A DNA stretch of 64,000 bases from Lachnoclostridium phytofermentans ISDg (GCF_000018685.1 NC_010001.1:4435501-4499500); one strand, 5' to 3'; positions 1 to 9,288 are shown, counted from the stretch's first letter. Program-made: numbers and translations. Notes: a model not told the origin generated them from the letters alone.

Positions 1-423
1 AGTTTTAAACGATGCAAATTGATCAAACTTAATACCGGAATTTGTTAGATCAAAAAACGCATCCGGATAGTTAATGATATTCTTAGCTAATGCATTGTCC
101 TGCATTAATATAATATCAGGTAACGTGTTCGACTGCCCGGTAACTGCTGTAGTCAATTTAGTTTGGATATCATTCCAAGCAGTTTCAATTACTTCAACCT
201 TTACATTTGGATGATCCTTTGCATAAATTTCGCCAGCAGTATCCATAGCAAAGCAGTTAAATTTCGGATCCCAACACCAAACCGTGAGTGTTACTTGGTC
301 TGACGTTTTTGAACCTGCATTGTTACTACCTGTCTTTGACGAGCCATCGTTTTTGGAACATCCCGTAAATAGACAAGCTACCATTGCAATCATAAGAGTT
401 ACACTTAACAATTTTCTCTTCAT
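1..423 (-). CDS. extracellular solute-binding lipoprotein of a sugar ABC transporter (5' part only)
   Basis: Only the first 141 codons are in the window; the gene runs off the left edge. The start ATG is preceded by GGGAGG at a good distance. The N terminus MKRKLLSVTLMIAMV is followed by the lipobox LFTGC, so the protein should be lipidated at Cys22 and anchored outside the membrane. A Ser/Gly/Asn-rich linker follows, then VTLTVWCWDPKFN and a stretch ending WNDIQTKLTTAV, typical of family 1 (SBP_bac_1) binding proteins that capture mono- or oligosaccharides. Transport partners would lie outside the window. The sugar cannot be deduced. Confidence 0.85.
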   Translation of the reverse strand, partial: MKRKLLSVTLMIAMVACLFTGCSKNDGSSKTGSNNAGSKTSDQVTLTVWCWDPKFNCFAMDTAGEIYAKDHPNVKVEVIETAWNDIQTKLTTAVTGQSNTLPDIILMQDNALAKNIINYPDAFFDLTNSGIKFDQFASFKT

Positions 424-454
424 ACCTAATCCTCCCAAATTTGTTTTAAAGAAC

Positions 455-519
455 GGGTTCTAAGTGCGCAATCGGTTGTTCTTTATTATCAGTTTAATAT
501 TATTACTATTTATTGTCAA
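455..519 (-). promoter_or_regulatory. promoter of the solute-binding lipoprotein gene
   Basis: On the minus strand TTGACA (519-514) is followed after 17 bases by TAAACT (496-491), a good housekeeping-sigma promoter. Between it and the start codon lies AACCGATTGCGCA (about 475-463), which resembles half of a LacI-family operator. That reading is speculative. The rest of the 424-763 spacer is A+T-rich and shows no gene. Confidence 0.55.
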
Positions 520-763
520 TGTATAATTTTTATAATATAGTTTTACTTATTTTAGTAATTATATACAATTCATATGATGTTATAGAATATTAAATACTCT
601 ATTTATATTTATAATTGCAACCGCTAAACCAATTGATTTAACTGGATTTTATAGTACCATTTATTCAAATATAATCTACTTTTTGACATGTTTCCTATTT
701 CCTTCTAAAAACCTAGCAATTTAGAACAAAAAAACTCGCGAACATTTCCTTGCTAAGAATAAA

Positions 764-800
764 AAACTTCCTTGATAGAAGTCTGCTATCAAGAAAGTTT
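764..800 (-). terminator. rho-independent terminator of the chemoreceptor gene
   Basis: The arms AAACTT-C-CTTGATAG (764-778) and CTATCAAG-A-AAGTTT (786-800) pair around a 7-base loop. On the minus strand the stem is followed by a T-run (763-757). It sits just downstream of the chemoreceptor stop. Confidence 0.8.
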
Positions 801-845
801 CTCTTAATTATCTACTTTACACTATACTCTACAATTCCTTTTCTA

Positions 846-2900
846 CTATCTCTTTTTTTCAATTGCAAACTGTTCTAAAGTCTTCATTAATTTATTTGCC
901 TGATTAACCATCTCTTCTGAAGTCTTATATAAGCCATTTGCAGTTTCTGACTGACTTAAGGTCTTTTCTCCTACCGATGTGGCAGAGGAAACAATCTCTT
1001 CAATCACTGCTGATATATTTTCCATATCAGTCAAAGATTCTTGCTTTTTATCTTGCATCCTGTTTACTTGATCAAATATATTATGTATAGTAACCATTAA
1101 ATTCTCAACTTCCTGTTTAAGTCCATCAAATGCACCTTTTGCATTACGAACTGCTTGCTCTTGGGAGGTTATCGTCTCCCCAGCCAGTTCTGCGCTTGTC
1201 ACCGCGGAAATCGTTTTTTTGTTAATTTTATCAACGATTATTTTAACTTCATCAGTAGCTGCAATGGATTGTGTTGCTAACTTTTTAATCTCTTCTGCTA
1301 CTACCAGAAAACCACGCCCCGCATCTCCTGCTCTCGCTGCCTCTATGGACGCATTTAAAGAAAGAAGCGTTGTTTCATCTGCTATCTCATTGATAGTTTT
1401 AATAATCTGGCTAATTGCACTAGATTGAGTATGTAATTCTTTTATTGTTTCAATAACAGTCTGCGTAATATGATTTGTTTTGGTCGCCTTCTCCCTTAAT
1501 GTTTCCATCTGACTAAGACTCTCATGTATAGATTCCTTGGTTTTGTCTGCAATATCTTGCATTTTCCTCGTTCCATCATCGACTAATCCGATCTGAGATG
1601 CCAAATCATCTAACTTATTCATACAAGATATCGAATCCGTTGCCTGACTCGATAATCCCCCCTCAATATCATTCATAGCACAAGAAATCTGACCTGATGA
1701 TTCTGCAAATATTTCTGAAGACTTTGAAACTTTTACAGACATCGTTAAGACTTGACTGCTCACGGATTTCACCTCTAATAAAAGATCATGGATACCATCC
1801 ATCATACTATTTAGATGTCCGGATAGCTCCATAAATTCATCCTTATGTTTTCTTCGAAATCTCGTATTAATCTGACCTTCCGCAATTAATCTCATATTTG
1901 TTATCATGTACTTCATTGAGCTACTAATTCGATGATAAATGCTACCTCCAATCAGAACGACTAAAATACTTGCCACAAACATAGCGCTCATAGCAACATA
2001 CTTAATACTTATCGCTTGGTTTAATAGCTCACTATTCGGTATCAGTGTACACACCATAGTGTTCGTATCACCGACCATTTCATATAAAAAGATATAGTTG
2101 TTTTCAAGGAAAGATACTTCCTTAAATTCTCCTTCTAAAATCTCCCCATCTCTCGCCATTTTATAAAAATCGGTATCTATTATTAATGTATTCCAAACAC
2201 CATCTTGATGGAGTTCCATTCCATCCGAGGAGATAAAGCTTAGATAACCGCCTTCTCCAACATCAATTTTGTCGATTATATTTAAGATAGCGTCTGTTTT
2301 AATATCGATTGCCAAGAAAGCATCCATTTCTTTAAACGCTTTTACTAAACGTATTGCATAAGATTCTTTCTTTATTTTAAGAGACTCATCAATTACAGAG
2401 GTCCCCTTTACCCATTCATATGTATTAATATTTTCTAAAACTGATTTTCCTTGTTCGCTGTTTTTATAAGAAGAATACATGCCAAGAGGTAATTTTCTAT
2501 TCGTTGATAAAGGACTTACAGTATCACTAAAGAAGTAAATATTACTAATAAAATGATTTGCAGATGCCTTCGTTAATATCTCTGTATTCATTCTATTGTA
2601 AAATTTACTTTGTTGGTTATAATCCGATTCAAAACCTCCACTTAAATATTTGTTTAAATCCGCATTCATTAAGTACTCGACAGCTGTTGACTTTACTGAA
2701 TCAAAACCATACTCAATATGCTCTCTTAACAAATCCAAGGACTGCTTTGTTGAGGTTTCATAGTTTTTGATAATGGTTTTCGATGCATTCCAATACGATA
2801 ATACTCCTACCGTTAAAACTAATCCAAGCAATAATAGATAAGATCCTAACACTTTAAAACGAATGCTGTTAAAATTAAAAAAATGTTTATTAGATTTCAT
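846..2900 (-). CDS. methyl-accepting chemotaxis protein
   Basis: This is a 684-residue membrane chemoreceptor that would signal to the CheA/CheW array. It has a short cytoplasmic N terminus, TM1 at about residues 17-36, a roughly 265-residue extracellular sensor that looks Cache-like, TM2 at about 300-322, a HAMP segment and a long coiled-coil signalling domain. The hairpin tip is clear (SLNASIEAARAGDAGRGF, then VVAEEIKKLA). A frame extends upstream to 3002, but no ribosome-binding site is seen there. GGAGG lies 11 bases before the ATG at 2900, so I start here; ATG 2918 is an alternative. The ligand is unknown, although the adjacent sugar-binding lipoprotein is suggestive. Confidence 0.9.
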   Translation of the reverse strand: MKSNKHFFNFNSIRFKVLGSYLLLLGLVLTVGVLSYWNASKTIIKNYETSTKQSLDLLREHIEYGFDSVKSTAVEYLMNADLNKYLSGGFESDYNQQSKFYNRMNTEILTKASANHFISNIYFFSDTVSPLSTNRKLPLGMYSSYKNSEQGKSVLENINTYEWVKGTSVIDESLKIKKESYAIRLVKAFKEMDAFLAIDIKTDAILNIIDKIDVGEGGYLSFISSDGMELHQDGVWNTLIIDTDFYKMARDGEILEGEFKEVSFLENNYIFLYEMVGDTNTMVCTLIPNSELLNQAISIKYVAMSAMFVASILVVLIGGSIYHRISSSMKYMITNMRLIAEGQINTRFRRKHKDEFMELSGHLNSMMDGIHDLLLEVKSVSSQVLTMSVKVSKSSEIFAESSGQISCAMNDIEGGLSSQATDSISCMNKLDDLASQIGLVDDGTRKMQDIADKTKESIHESLSQMETLREKATKTNHITQTVIETIKELHTQSSAISQIIKTINEIADETTLLSLNASIEAARAGDAGRGFLVVAEEIKKLATQSIAATDEVKIIVDKINKKTISAVTSAELAGETITSQEQAVRNAKGAFDGLKQEVENLMVTIHNIFDQVNRMQDKKQESLTDMENISAVIEEIVSSATSVGEKTLSQSETANGLYKTSEEMVNQANKLMKTLEQFAIEKKR

Positions 2901-3234
2901 TTTTTCATTAACCTCCATGCTCCTTTTCGTTTGTATGTAACGAAATTCTCCCACTACTGTATAGCCAATGATTGCCTTTCTTAAGCTTACCTTTTTTTCC
3001 ATATATAGTCAATGTATAAACTTGTGAATTTTTGTTTATATAGAATATTTTTTGTACTATAATGTCGTTTTTTTTAGTAATTATTATCAAATCAATTTAT
3101 AAAAAACATCCATGAATGGGATAATTTATTATTTATAGAACTTTTACTTTCTTTTTTCATAAATTCGAATTATAATGAATAGATACTATATAAATTGACA
3201 GATACTGATATTTGTAAATGAAAGGAGTTCTACC
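2901..3234. other. divergent spacer between chemoreceptor and small membrane protein
   Basis: This A+T-rich spacer separates two genes transcribed away from each other. A TATAAT box on the plus strand (3171-3176) may serve the small protein gene, but the hexamer 17 bases upstream is poor. Nothing else was recognised. Confidence 0.3.
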
Positions 3235-3525
3235 ATGAAAAAATTCTTTAAATTCGTTGCAGGTGTAGTATCCATTGGTGCTCTTGCATGTGGTGCATAT
3301 TATTTTTGCAAAAAATATATCTGTAAAGAAACACCAGATGATTTTGATGATTTAGAGGATGACCTAGATGATTTTGACATGACAGATTCTTCTAGTTCAA
3401 ATGATAGCCGCGAATATGTTTCGATCAACATTACAAGTGAATCTGCAGAAGCAGAATCTTTAGCTGAAGAATCATCCAATGAATCAGAAAAATCTTCTGA
3501 GGAAAAGGCTACAGAGGCTGAATAA
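3235..3525 (+). CDS. small acidic membrane-anchored protein of unknown function
   Basis: The 96-residue product starts at an ATG with AAAGGAG nine bases upstream. Residues 4-27 form one hydrophobic helix containing several Cys residues (ACGAYYFCKKYIC). The remainder is very acidic and low in complexity, with Asp clusters (DDFDDLEDDLDDFD) and then Ser/Glu-rich repeats. It is probably a single-pass protein with a disordered acidic tail. I recognise no domain. A strong terminator follows directly, so it appears to be a single-gene unit. Confidence 0.6.
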   Translation: MKKFFKFVAGVVSIGALACGAYYFCKKYICKETPDDFDDLEDDLDDFDMTDSSSSNDSREYVSINITSESAEAESLAEESSNESEKSSEEKATEAE

Positions 3526-3563
3526 TGGACGAACATGAGGGTAATATTCTCTCGCAACATAAG

Positions 3564-3612
3564 AAAAGGACTATAACGGTGAATTCAATATCTTTACCGT
3601 TATAGTCCTTTT
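3564..3612 (+). terminator. strong terminator between convergent genes
   Basis: A perfect 17-bp stem is formed by AAAAGGACTATAACGGT (3564-3580) and its complement (3596-3612). It is followed by further T residues on the plus strand. It ends the small acidic protein gene and may also stop minus-strand transcripts of the anti-sigma gene. Confidence 0.9.
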
Positions 3613-3637
3613 TTGTTTCTTTTTATTTTATTAATCC

Positions 3638-4807
3638 TTAGTTTAATATATTTTCAACGTCTCGAATCAAATCATAGGCTTGATCGACCTCATAAGAGGT
3701 AGACGTTACGATTCCCTCATTTCCATAGGTCTTAATAAGAACTTCGGAATCATTTAAAAAGTATACAATCTCATCATCTTCTGTTAATGGGATAGAAATA
3801 ATATACTTTATCTTCTGGGCAGGTTCTTCTGTTGTTAAATGCAGATGTTTCGAAGACATAAGATACATAATATCTTTAATTTTTCCCTCATCACTACTTT
3901 CCAAATTAATATTCACAGTATTGACATCGGTCCATTGGTTAATGTCTTCCATTACATAATCAAAAGCTTTTCTTGAACCTCCCTCTACGTCTTGACTAGC
4001 TCCATCCGCCTGAGATTCTATTGTATTATCACCATTTTCACTCAAACTGCTCTGAGCCGATATGGTCGCCTTCTCTTCCACATCTAGCCCTTTCGATTCT
4101 ATCTTGTACTTAAGTTCATTTTGAAGGTCTTGTTTTTTATTCCCTGTCGTAGCATCACCCTTGACAGGAGTCTCAGTGTCAAAGGAGAAGATTTCTGAAC
4201 TTTCTTTATCCGTATTAGACCCAAAATTCACGTCACTGCTTGAGTTGGATGTACCCGAACTAGTGTCTTTCATGGATGTAAATTTACCTTCCATTAGTGG
4301 TGAAAACAAACCATGTCCACCCAAATAAATAATGATACTTGCTGCAACTACGGAACCCCATGTTCCAATATACTTTATGATTTTCCTCTTGTTCTTACTT
4401 TGGCTTTCTTTTTGGGTTTCTATCTTAGTTTCTATTTTAGTTCCTTTATTTGTTTCCTTATTTGTTTCCTTAGTTGTTTCATTTTTCGCTTCATTTTTTG
4501 CTTCATTTTTTGCTTCTTTTTTTGCATCTTTTTTTGCTTCTTTTTGTTCCTCAATGGAAATTATCTCTTTACCCTCTAATGGCAGTGATGCTTTTTCCTT
4601 TGTGGTTACGCTTTCATCCTCATGAAGCGCAGTCTCTTTCTTTATTTCGATAGCTCTTAAGGTAGACTGAATTAAATCCTCACTCACCATAATATTCTCT
4701 AGATCTAATGATTCGTCTAATTGTTTTTTTAACGAATCAAAGAAAGGGTCTGACATCAAATCAGATTGATCTATAGTATTCTTTTCTTTTTCTATATTTT
4801 TTTTCAT
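3638..4807 (-). CDS. probable membrane anti-sigma factor partner of the ECF sigma factor
   Basis: The 389-residue product is encoded one base after the sigma-factor stop. Its ribosome-binding site (GGGAGG) lies inside the last sigma codons, so the two are translationally coupled. The N-terminal ~85 residues are charged and presumably cytoplasmic. Residues about 87-140 are a Lys/Glu/Ala/Asn/Thr repeat tract (KEAKNEAKNEAKNE, then KETNKETNKGTK). One membrane helix follows at about 147-167, then an extracellular Ser/Thr-rich linker and a C-terminal domain. The cysteine/histidine motif of zinc anti-sigma factors is absent. The function is inferred from coupling and topology, since the family is not recognised. 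Confidence 0.6.
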   Translation of the reverse strand: MKKNIEKEKNTIDQSDLMSDPFFDSLKKQLDESLDLENIMVSEDLIQSTLRAIEIKKETALHEDESVTTKEKASLPLEGKEIISIEEQKEAKKDAKKEAKNEAKNEAKNETTKETNKETNKGTKIETKIETQKESQSKNKRKIIKYIGTWGSVVAASIIIYLGGHGLFSPLMEGKFTSMKDTSSGTSNSSSDVNFGSNTDKESSEIFSFDTETPVKGDATTGNKKQDLQNELKYKIESKGLDVEEKATISAQSSLSENGDNTIESQADGASQDVEGGSRKAFDYVMEDINQWTDVNTVNINLESSDEGKIKDIMYLMSSKHLHLTTEEPAQKIKYIISIPLTEDDEIVYFLNDSEVLIKTYGNEGIVTSTSYEVDQAYDLIRDVENILN

Positions 4808-4808
4808 A

Positions 4809-5318
4809 CTATATCCTCCCTTCCATGGATTCTTTTAATTTTTCTTTCGCTCGTGCCAATCGACTTTTTACAGTTCCAACTGGTAAGTCTAGTGCTTTTG
4901 CTGTTTCATCCATACTAAGTTCATCAAAATACACACAAAGGATAACGGAACGGTAGTGTTCCGGTAAGGCCATTACAGCCTCCTTTACAGTATGTATGGT
5001 TTCTTCCCGCTCCACTGCATCAAACTCACTCTCTGATACAATGGAGTCTTCAATAAACTCCTCCATCGGAACCATTTTTCGATGGTATGCACTCTTTATA
5101 TAATCTTTGCAGGTATTGATTGTAATTCTTAAAATCCAAGTTTTAATACTGCTATTCCCCTGAAATGTATGTAGATGATTATTGACCTTGATAAATACAT
5201 CTTGAAAGATATCCTCTGCAATGTGAATATCTTTTACATACATATATGCAGTTCGAAGTACATCGTTACCGTAGGTTCTCACGAGATCTTCTATCTCATA
5301 GTCATTCTCGGTCTGCAT
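4809..5318 (-). CDS. ECF-type RNA polymerase sigma factor
   Basis: A 169-residue group IV sigma factor directs RNA polymerase to stress or envelope promoters. Region 2 lies at about residues 8-75, with the motif AEDIFQDVFIKV and the DNA-melting part SIKTWILRITINTCKDY. Region 4 is at about 110-165, with LPEHYRSVILCVYFDELS and the helix-turn-helix ETAKALDLPVGTVKSRLARA. The length and the lack of regions 1 and 3 are typical. It is co-transcribed with the downstream membrane protein, the usual sigma/anti-sigma arrangement. Confidence 0.93.
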   Translation of the reverse strand: MQTENDYEIEDLVRTYGNDVLRTAYMYVKDIHIAEDIFQDVFIKVNNHLHTFQGNSSIKTWILRITINTCKDYIKSAYHRKMVPMEEFIEDSIVSESEFDAVEREETIHTVKEAVMALPEHYRSVILCVYFDELSMDETAKALDLPVGTVKSRLARAKEKLKESMEGRI

Positions 5319-5375
5319 CCTGCCTTCCCCCTATATAATATTTTTACGAGCCACCCCCGCAAATCTATTCTATAG

Positions 5376-5532
5376 TATAACTTATAAGAAGCTGCGAAGC
5401 AACTTCTTATAAAAGATGCAGCTTTTGCATCGTAAATCTGATTATTGAAACACGCTTTTTTGTTTCAATAATATAACTTATAAGAAGCTGCGAAGCAACT
5501 TCTTATAAGAGATGCAGCTTTTGCATCGTAAA
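5376..5532. repeat. duplicated 61-base palindromic element (two copies)
   Basis: Copies at 5376-5436 and 5472-5532 differ at one base. Each holds the long palindrome TTATAAGAAG...CTTCTTATAA, with an inner TGC-gaa-GCA, followed by GATGCA...TGCATC. The 35 bases between the copies contain another perfect 11-bp stem, ATTATTGAAAC...GTTTCAATAAT. The block fills the spacer between the DHHW gene and the sigma-factor gene. It may act as terminator or mRNA-stabilising structure. A degenerate relative is seen near 16670-16730. Confidence 0.8.
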
Positions 5533-5537
5533 ATCTT

Positions 5538-6482
5538 TTATCTTAACATAGCACAACGATTTACAATCTGTGCATTGTATAAAAATAAAACGTCTTGACT
5601 AGTAAAATCTATAATTTCTCCTAGATACTGTGTGGCAACAAATCGAAGGTCGATTAATGTAATTTTTTGATATGCTTCTAAAAGTAATGGTGTAAGACTA
5701 CTTGAGAATGAGTCACCAAAGATAATAAGCTCTCTTCCATTTGTTACTGCAGGATTTTCTATCGTTATCAAAGGATTAGGACCAGACAAAAACATGTTAT
5801 ACCATACATCTGTGTTGAATGCATTCATAAAATAAACACCGGTTTGCTCGGCAACATCAAAAACAGAAACTAAAGCATTTTGAGTATAATCATTCGTCAA
5901 ATAGGTTAAAGTCTCTGATTTAGCTTCAATTCCATACCCCTTATAAACTCCATAATAATCATCAATTATATTTTCTTTAAAATTCTTTGTATTTATCTTA
6001 AAATCCATGGATTTTCCAAGTTTTTCTACTACCGGGAACAATTTTTCCTGTTTCCAATGCAAATCCGTCTTATAATAATCAGAGATGCTTAGCGTACCAA
6101 ATAAATCGATGTATTCCATACCTTTTACTTCTTCCTTAAGAATAGAAAGCATGGAGTCATAGTTTTCTCTTGGAAAGATATCATTTTCTACAAAATAACT
6201 TTTTTCCGGTACAACAGAATAGAATTTTTTCATTGTATCATTTAGATATAATTTTGAGATTTCATTTAGTTTCTTGCTCATCAGATGAGAGTAATTTTCT
6301 TCATACTTATCCATCGCTAGGATAAAATAATCTCCGGCAGAAAATATTCCATTTTCACCAACTTCGCTTGCTACTAATGGCTCTACTTTTTTGTCATTTC
6401 CTTTTTTTATAAAAACTGCTAATCCTATCGAAAGGCATAGTAAGCATATAACCGAAATTCCCATGATGCCTTTTTTCTTCAT
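5538..6482 (-). CDS. exported DHHW-family (SGNH-like) protein
   Basis: This 314-residue product has an N-terminal membrane or signal segment (residues 5-24, GIMGISVICLLCLSIGLAVF) and no second helix, so it is exported and probably anchored. It contains YYKTDLHWKQEK at about residue 160 and ELIIFGDSFSSSL at about 250. These match the DHHW protein family, relatives of AlgX/DltD-like SGNH proteins linked to O-acylation of cell-envelope polymers. GGAGG eight bases upstream selects the ATG at 6482 over one five codons earlier. No acyltransferase partner lies next to it, so its substrate is unknown. Confidence 0.7.
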   Translation of the reverse strand: MKKKGIMGISVICLLCLSIGLAVFIKKGNDKKVEPLVASEVGENGIFSAGDYFILAMDKYEENYSHLMSKKLNEISKLYLNDTMKKFYSVVPEKSYFVENDIFPRENYDSMLSILKEEVKGMEYIDLFGTLSISDYYKTDLHWKQEKLFPVVEKLGKSMDFKINTKNFKENIIDDYYGVYKGYGIEAKSETLTYLTNDYTQNALVSVFDVAEQTGVYFMNAFNTDVWYNMFLSGPNPLITIENPAVTNGRELIIFGDSFSSSLTPLLLEAYQKITLIDLRFVATQYLGEIIDFTSQDVLFLYNAQIVNRCAMLR

Positions 6483-6658
6483 AAGTATTTCCTCCATTAT
6501 TTTTTATCGTTTCTAATCATTAGACGATAATACTTTTTAATAGTTCCAAAGGATCATCAGAAAATGAATTATTAGAACTATTTTGCAAGGTAGATTCCTG
6601 TATGATTTAGGGGAAATAATGTGGAGTTTTATATAAAGACAGACTAAAAGTAGAAAAA

Positions 6659-6714
6659 GAGCTCCAACCTGTAAATTGATCTTGTAGTAAAATCAATTCC
6701 GAAAGTTGGAGCTC
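6659..6714 (-). terminator. terminator of prfC
   Basis: GAGCTCCAAC (6659-6668) pairs with GTTGGAGCTC (6705-6714). An inner stem AATTGAT/ATCAATT extends it. On the minus strand a T-run follows (6658-6654). Confidence 0.85.
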
Positions 6715-6732
6715 GTTTTCTATTTCATTATA

Positions 6733-8322
6733 TTATTCATGGCCAAACTCAGAAAGTACTAAGCCTTTATTACGGTCAAGTACCGTATTGATACTCCAAG
6801 CGTGAACAAAGAGGAGAAGCGCATTTCCCTTCATATTCTTGATACGCTTCGTATCCGAAGTAACACTTAAGCTAGATACATCAATGTCTTTGCTTTCTAC
6901 CCAGCGGATGTACTCATATGGAAGCTGTTCCATACGAATTTCAACACCATACTCCGACTCAAGACGGAATTTTAAAACATCAAACTGAAGTACACCTACA
7001 ACGCCAACAATGATTTCTTCCATACCAGTATTAAACTCTTGGAATATCTGAATTGCACCTTCTTGTGCGATCTGTGTAATACCCTTAATAAATTGCTTTC
7101 TCTTCATCGTATCAACCTGACGAATTTTCGCAAAATGCTCTGGAGCAAAGGTTGGTATTCCTTCATACTCGTATTTCTGGCCAGGCATACATAAGGTATC
7201 ACCAATAGAGAAGATACCAGGGTCGAATACACCTATAATATCACCTGCATATGCTTCCTCTAAGATTTTTCTCTCTTGAGCCATTAACTGCTGCGGTTGT
7301 GAAAGTCTTAGTTTCTTACCACCCTGTACATGATAAACTTCTTCATCTGCATCAAATTTACCGGAACAAATACGCATAAATGCAATACGGTCACGATGGG
7401 CTTTATTCATATTTGCTTGAATTTTAAATACAAATGCTGAGAAATCATTCGTTAATGGATCTACTTCACCTAGATTAGAATGTCTAGGAAGTGGAGATGA
7501 AGTCATTGATAAAAAGTGCTTTAAAAATGTTTCTACACCAAAATTAGTTAATGCTGACCCAAAAAATACAGGAGATAATTCACCCTTATTCACTAATTCT
7601 TGATCAAATTCTGCACTTGCGCCATCTAATAATTCAATCTCTTCTGAAAGAATATCATGACGGTCTTTTCCTATTAAATCATCAAGGCTAGAATCTCCTA
7701 TCGTAGCCTCAACAGTCTCTACTTCCTTCATACCATTATTAGCTGCAATGAATTTACTAATCGTTTGAGTACTTCTGTCATAAACACCCTTGAATTCTTT
7801 TCCAGAACCAATTGGCCAATTTACAGGGCAAGTTTTAATTCCAAGAACTGTCTCGATCTCATCTAATAATTCAAATGTATCTCTAGCTTCTCGGTCCATC
7901 TTATTAATAAAAGTAAAGATAGGAATGTTTCTCATGACACATACCTTAAATAATTTTTTAGTCTGATTCTCAACACCCTTAGAAGCATCAATAACCATGA
8001 CAGCAGAGTCTGCTGCCATTAAAGTTCTATAAGTATCTTCCGAGAAATCCTGATGTCCTGGTGTATCAAGAATATTAATACAATAATCACCATAATTAAA
8101 CTGCATTACAGAGGAGGTAACGGAAATACCACGCTCCTTCTCGATTTCCATCCAGTCAGACACCGCGTGTTTTGCTGTTTTCTTACCCTTAACAGAACCC
8201 GCCAGATTAATGGCACCTCCGTATAGAAGTAATTTCTCTGTTAACGTCGTTTTACCAGCATCCGGGTGAGAAATGATAGCAAACGTTCTTCTCTTTTTTA
8301 TTTCCTTAGCATGATTTATCAC
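6733..8322 (-). CDS. prfC: peptide chain release factor 3
   Basis: RF3 is the cytoplasmic GTPase that ejects RF1/RF2 from the ribosome after peptide release. The G1 motif SHPDAGKTT is at about residue 18. The switch region RGISVTS, G3 DTPGHQDF and G4 NKMD follow, and then EF-Tu-like domain 2 and the RF3 C-terminal domain. A GTG at 8322 preceded by GGAGG and a 7-base gap gives 529 residues, the same length as the E. coli protein. The ATG at 8340 lacks a ribosome-binding site. It stands alone between its own terminator and an unrelated ABC operon. Confidence 0.95.
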   Translation of the reverse strand: MINHAKEIKKRRTFAIISHPDAGKTTLTEKLLLYGGAINLAGSVKGKKTAKHAVSDWMEIEKERGISVTSSVMQFNYGDYCINILDTPGHQDFSEDTYRTLMAADSAVMVIDASKGVENQTKKLFKVCVMRNIPIFTFINKMDREARDTFELLDEIETVLGIKTCPVNWPIGSGKEFKGVYDRSTQTISKFIAANNGMKEVETVEATIGDSSLDDLIGKDRHDILSEEIELLDGASAEFDQELVNKGELSPVFFGSALTNFGVETFLKHFLSMTSSPLPRHSNLGEVDPLTNDFSAFVFKIQANMNKAHRDRIAFMRICSGKFDADEEVYHVQGGKKLRLSQPQQLMAQERKILEEAYAGDIIGVFDPGIFSIGDTLCMPGQKYEYEGIPTFAPEHFAKIRQVDTMKRKQFIKGITQIAQEGAIQIFQEFNTGMEEIIVGVVGVLQFDVLKFRLESEYGVEIRMEQLPYEYIRWVESKDIDVSSLSVTSDTKRIKNMKGNALLLFVHAWSINTVLDRNKGLVLSEFGHE

Positions 8323-8592
8323 AGCTAGTCCTCCATCCAATATTACAGCATTCTATTTTAATTGTAATTTTCGAACATTTTTTACAAAACCACTTAATCA
8401 TATAATGAATTCCTATGATTTGTCAAGGGTCTTGCTTGTTTTTGGACGGATTTTACTTTCTAAACTTGATTAATTTTTCAGATATTTTCCTTACTTAACT
8501 TCATTATTTTTATCTGATATTTCATACTTAACTTAATTATTTTTATCTGGTACTTCTCTTACTTAACATAATTTTCTTAGCAGATACTTCTC

Positions 8593-9288
8593 TTAATCAT
8601 CAAGACGATTCTTTTTATAAACTCGGATAAATATTGCTACGCAAAGAGCCATATTCGCTAACATAATAATAATTGTTTCTAGAGGCAGTGGTTTTGATAT
8701 ATTAGTCATCGCTTCACTCATTTGCGTACTATAGATATATTTTGCAATTGGATATAGGTCACGATTTAATCCAGCGAGCGCAGGAAGGATTCCAACAATC
8801 AGCATCACCGGAGTGAGATAGGAATTGGCATTCATTTGCGATTTTGCAATTAAACCTATAGTGGAACCTAATGACATTGTACATAGACTTCCAAGTAGTA
8901 TCACAATTATGGCTCTTAAAATTTCAATTCCATGAAAACCACCTAGGTATATAAAATATGCAACTCCAAAAGATTGTATCGTTAATACAAAAAGACAGAT
9001 ACTTGCCATATACTCTGCAGGCTTTACATTTGACATCATAAGCACTCGTAAGGTATTCTTTTCTTTCTCTTCCGCCATAGTACTTCCTGTTCCCATAAGG
9101 CCGCACATAGCAACATACATAGGAAGATAGAGCCTCGTCATCATACGAATCTCTTCGGTAGGTATATCCATCTTTGAAAAAAAGAAACCTAAAAATGGAA
9201 GTACTAAAAAACTAATAACTAATGTTGGATTTTTAGTTAAATCCCTGAGCTGTTTTCCATATACGGTTTTTATTCTGCGAAATGACAT
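8593..9288 (-). CDS. ABC-2 type exporter permease
   Basis: This 231-residue membrane protein has about six helices and the soluble N-terminal stretch FRRIKTVYGKQLRDLTKNPT typical of ABC-2 permeases. The segment EEKEKNTLRVLMMSNV after TM2 is the usual coupling loop. Its ATG overlaps the stop of the ATPase gene (TAATG), so the pair is translationally coupled. It should form an exporter with that ATPase. The substrate is unknown; drugs, peptides or lipids are usual for this class. Confidence 0.85.
   Translation of the reverse strand: MSFRRIKTVYGKQLRDLTKNPTLVISFLVLPFLGFFFSKMDIPTEEIRMMTRLYLPMYVAMCGLMGTGSTMAEEKEKNTLRVLMMSNVKPAEYMASICLFVLTIQSFGVAYFIYLGGFHGIEILRAIIVILLGSLCTMSLGSTIGLIAKSQMNANSYLTPVMLIVGILPALAGLNRDLYPIAKYIYSTQMSEAMTNISKPLPLETIIIMLANMALCVAIFIRVYKKNRLDD

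Noticed and set aside
4313..4625. Hydrophobic plus-strand frames opposite the Lys/Glu repeat tract
   Set aside because: They are the mirror of the repeated Lys/Glu codons of the minus-strand gene (Phe/Leu/Ser-rich) and lack ribosome-binding sites.
5376..5532. CRISPR-like pair of repeats
   Set aside because: There are only two copies, the unit is 61 bases with internal palindromes, and no cas gene is present.
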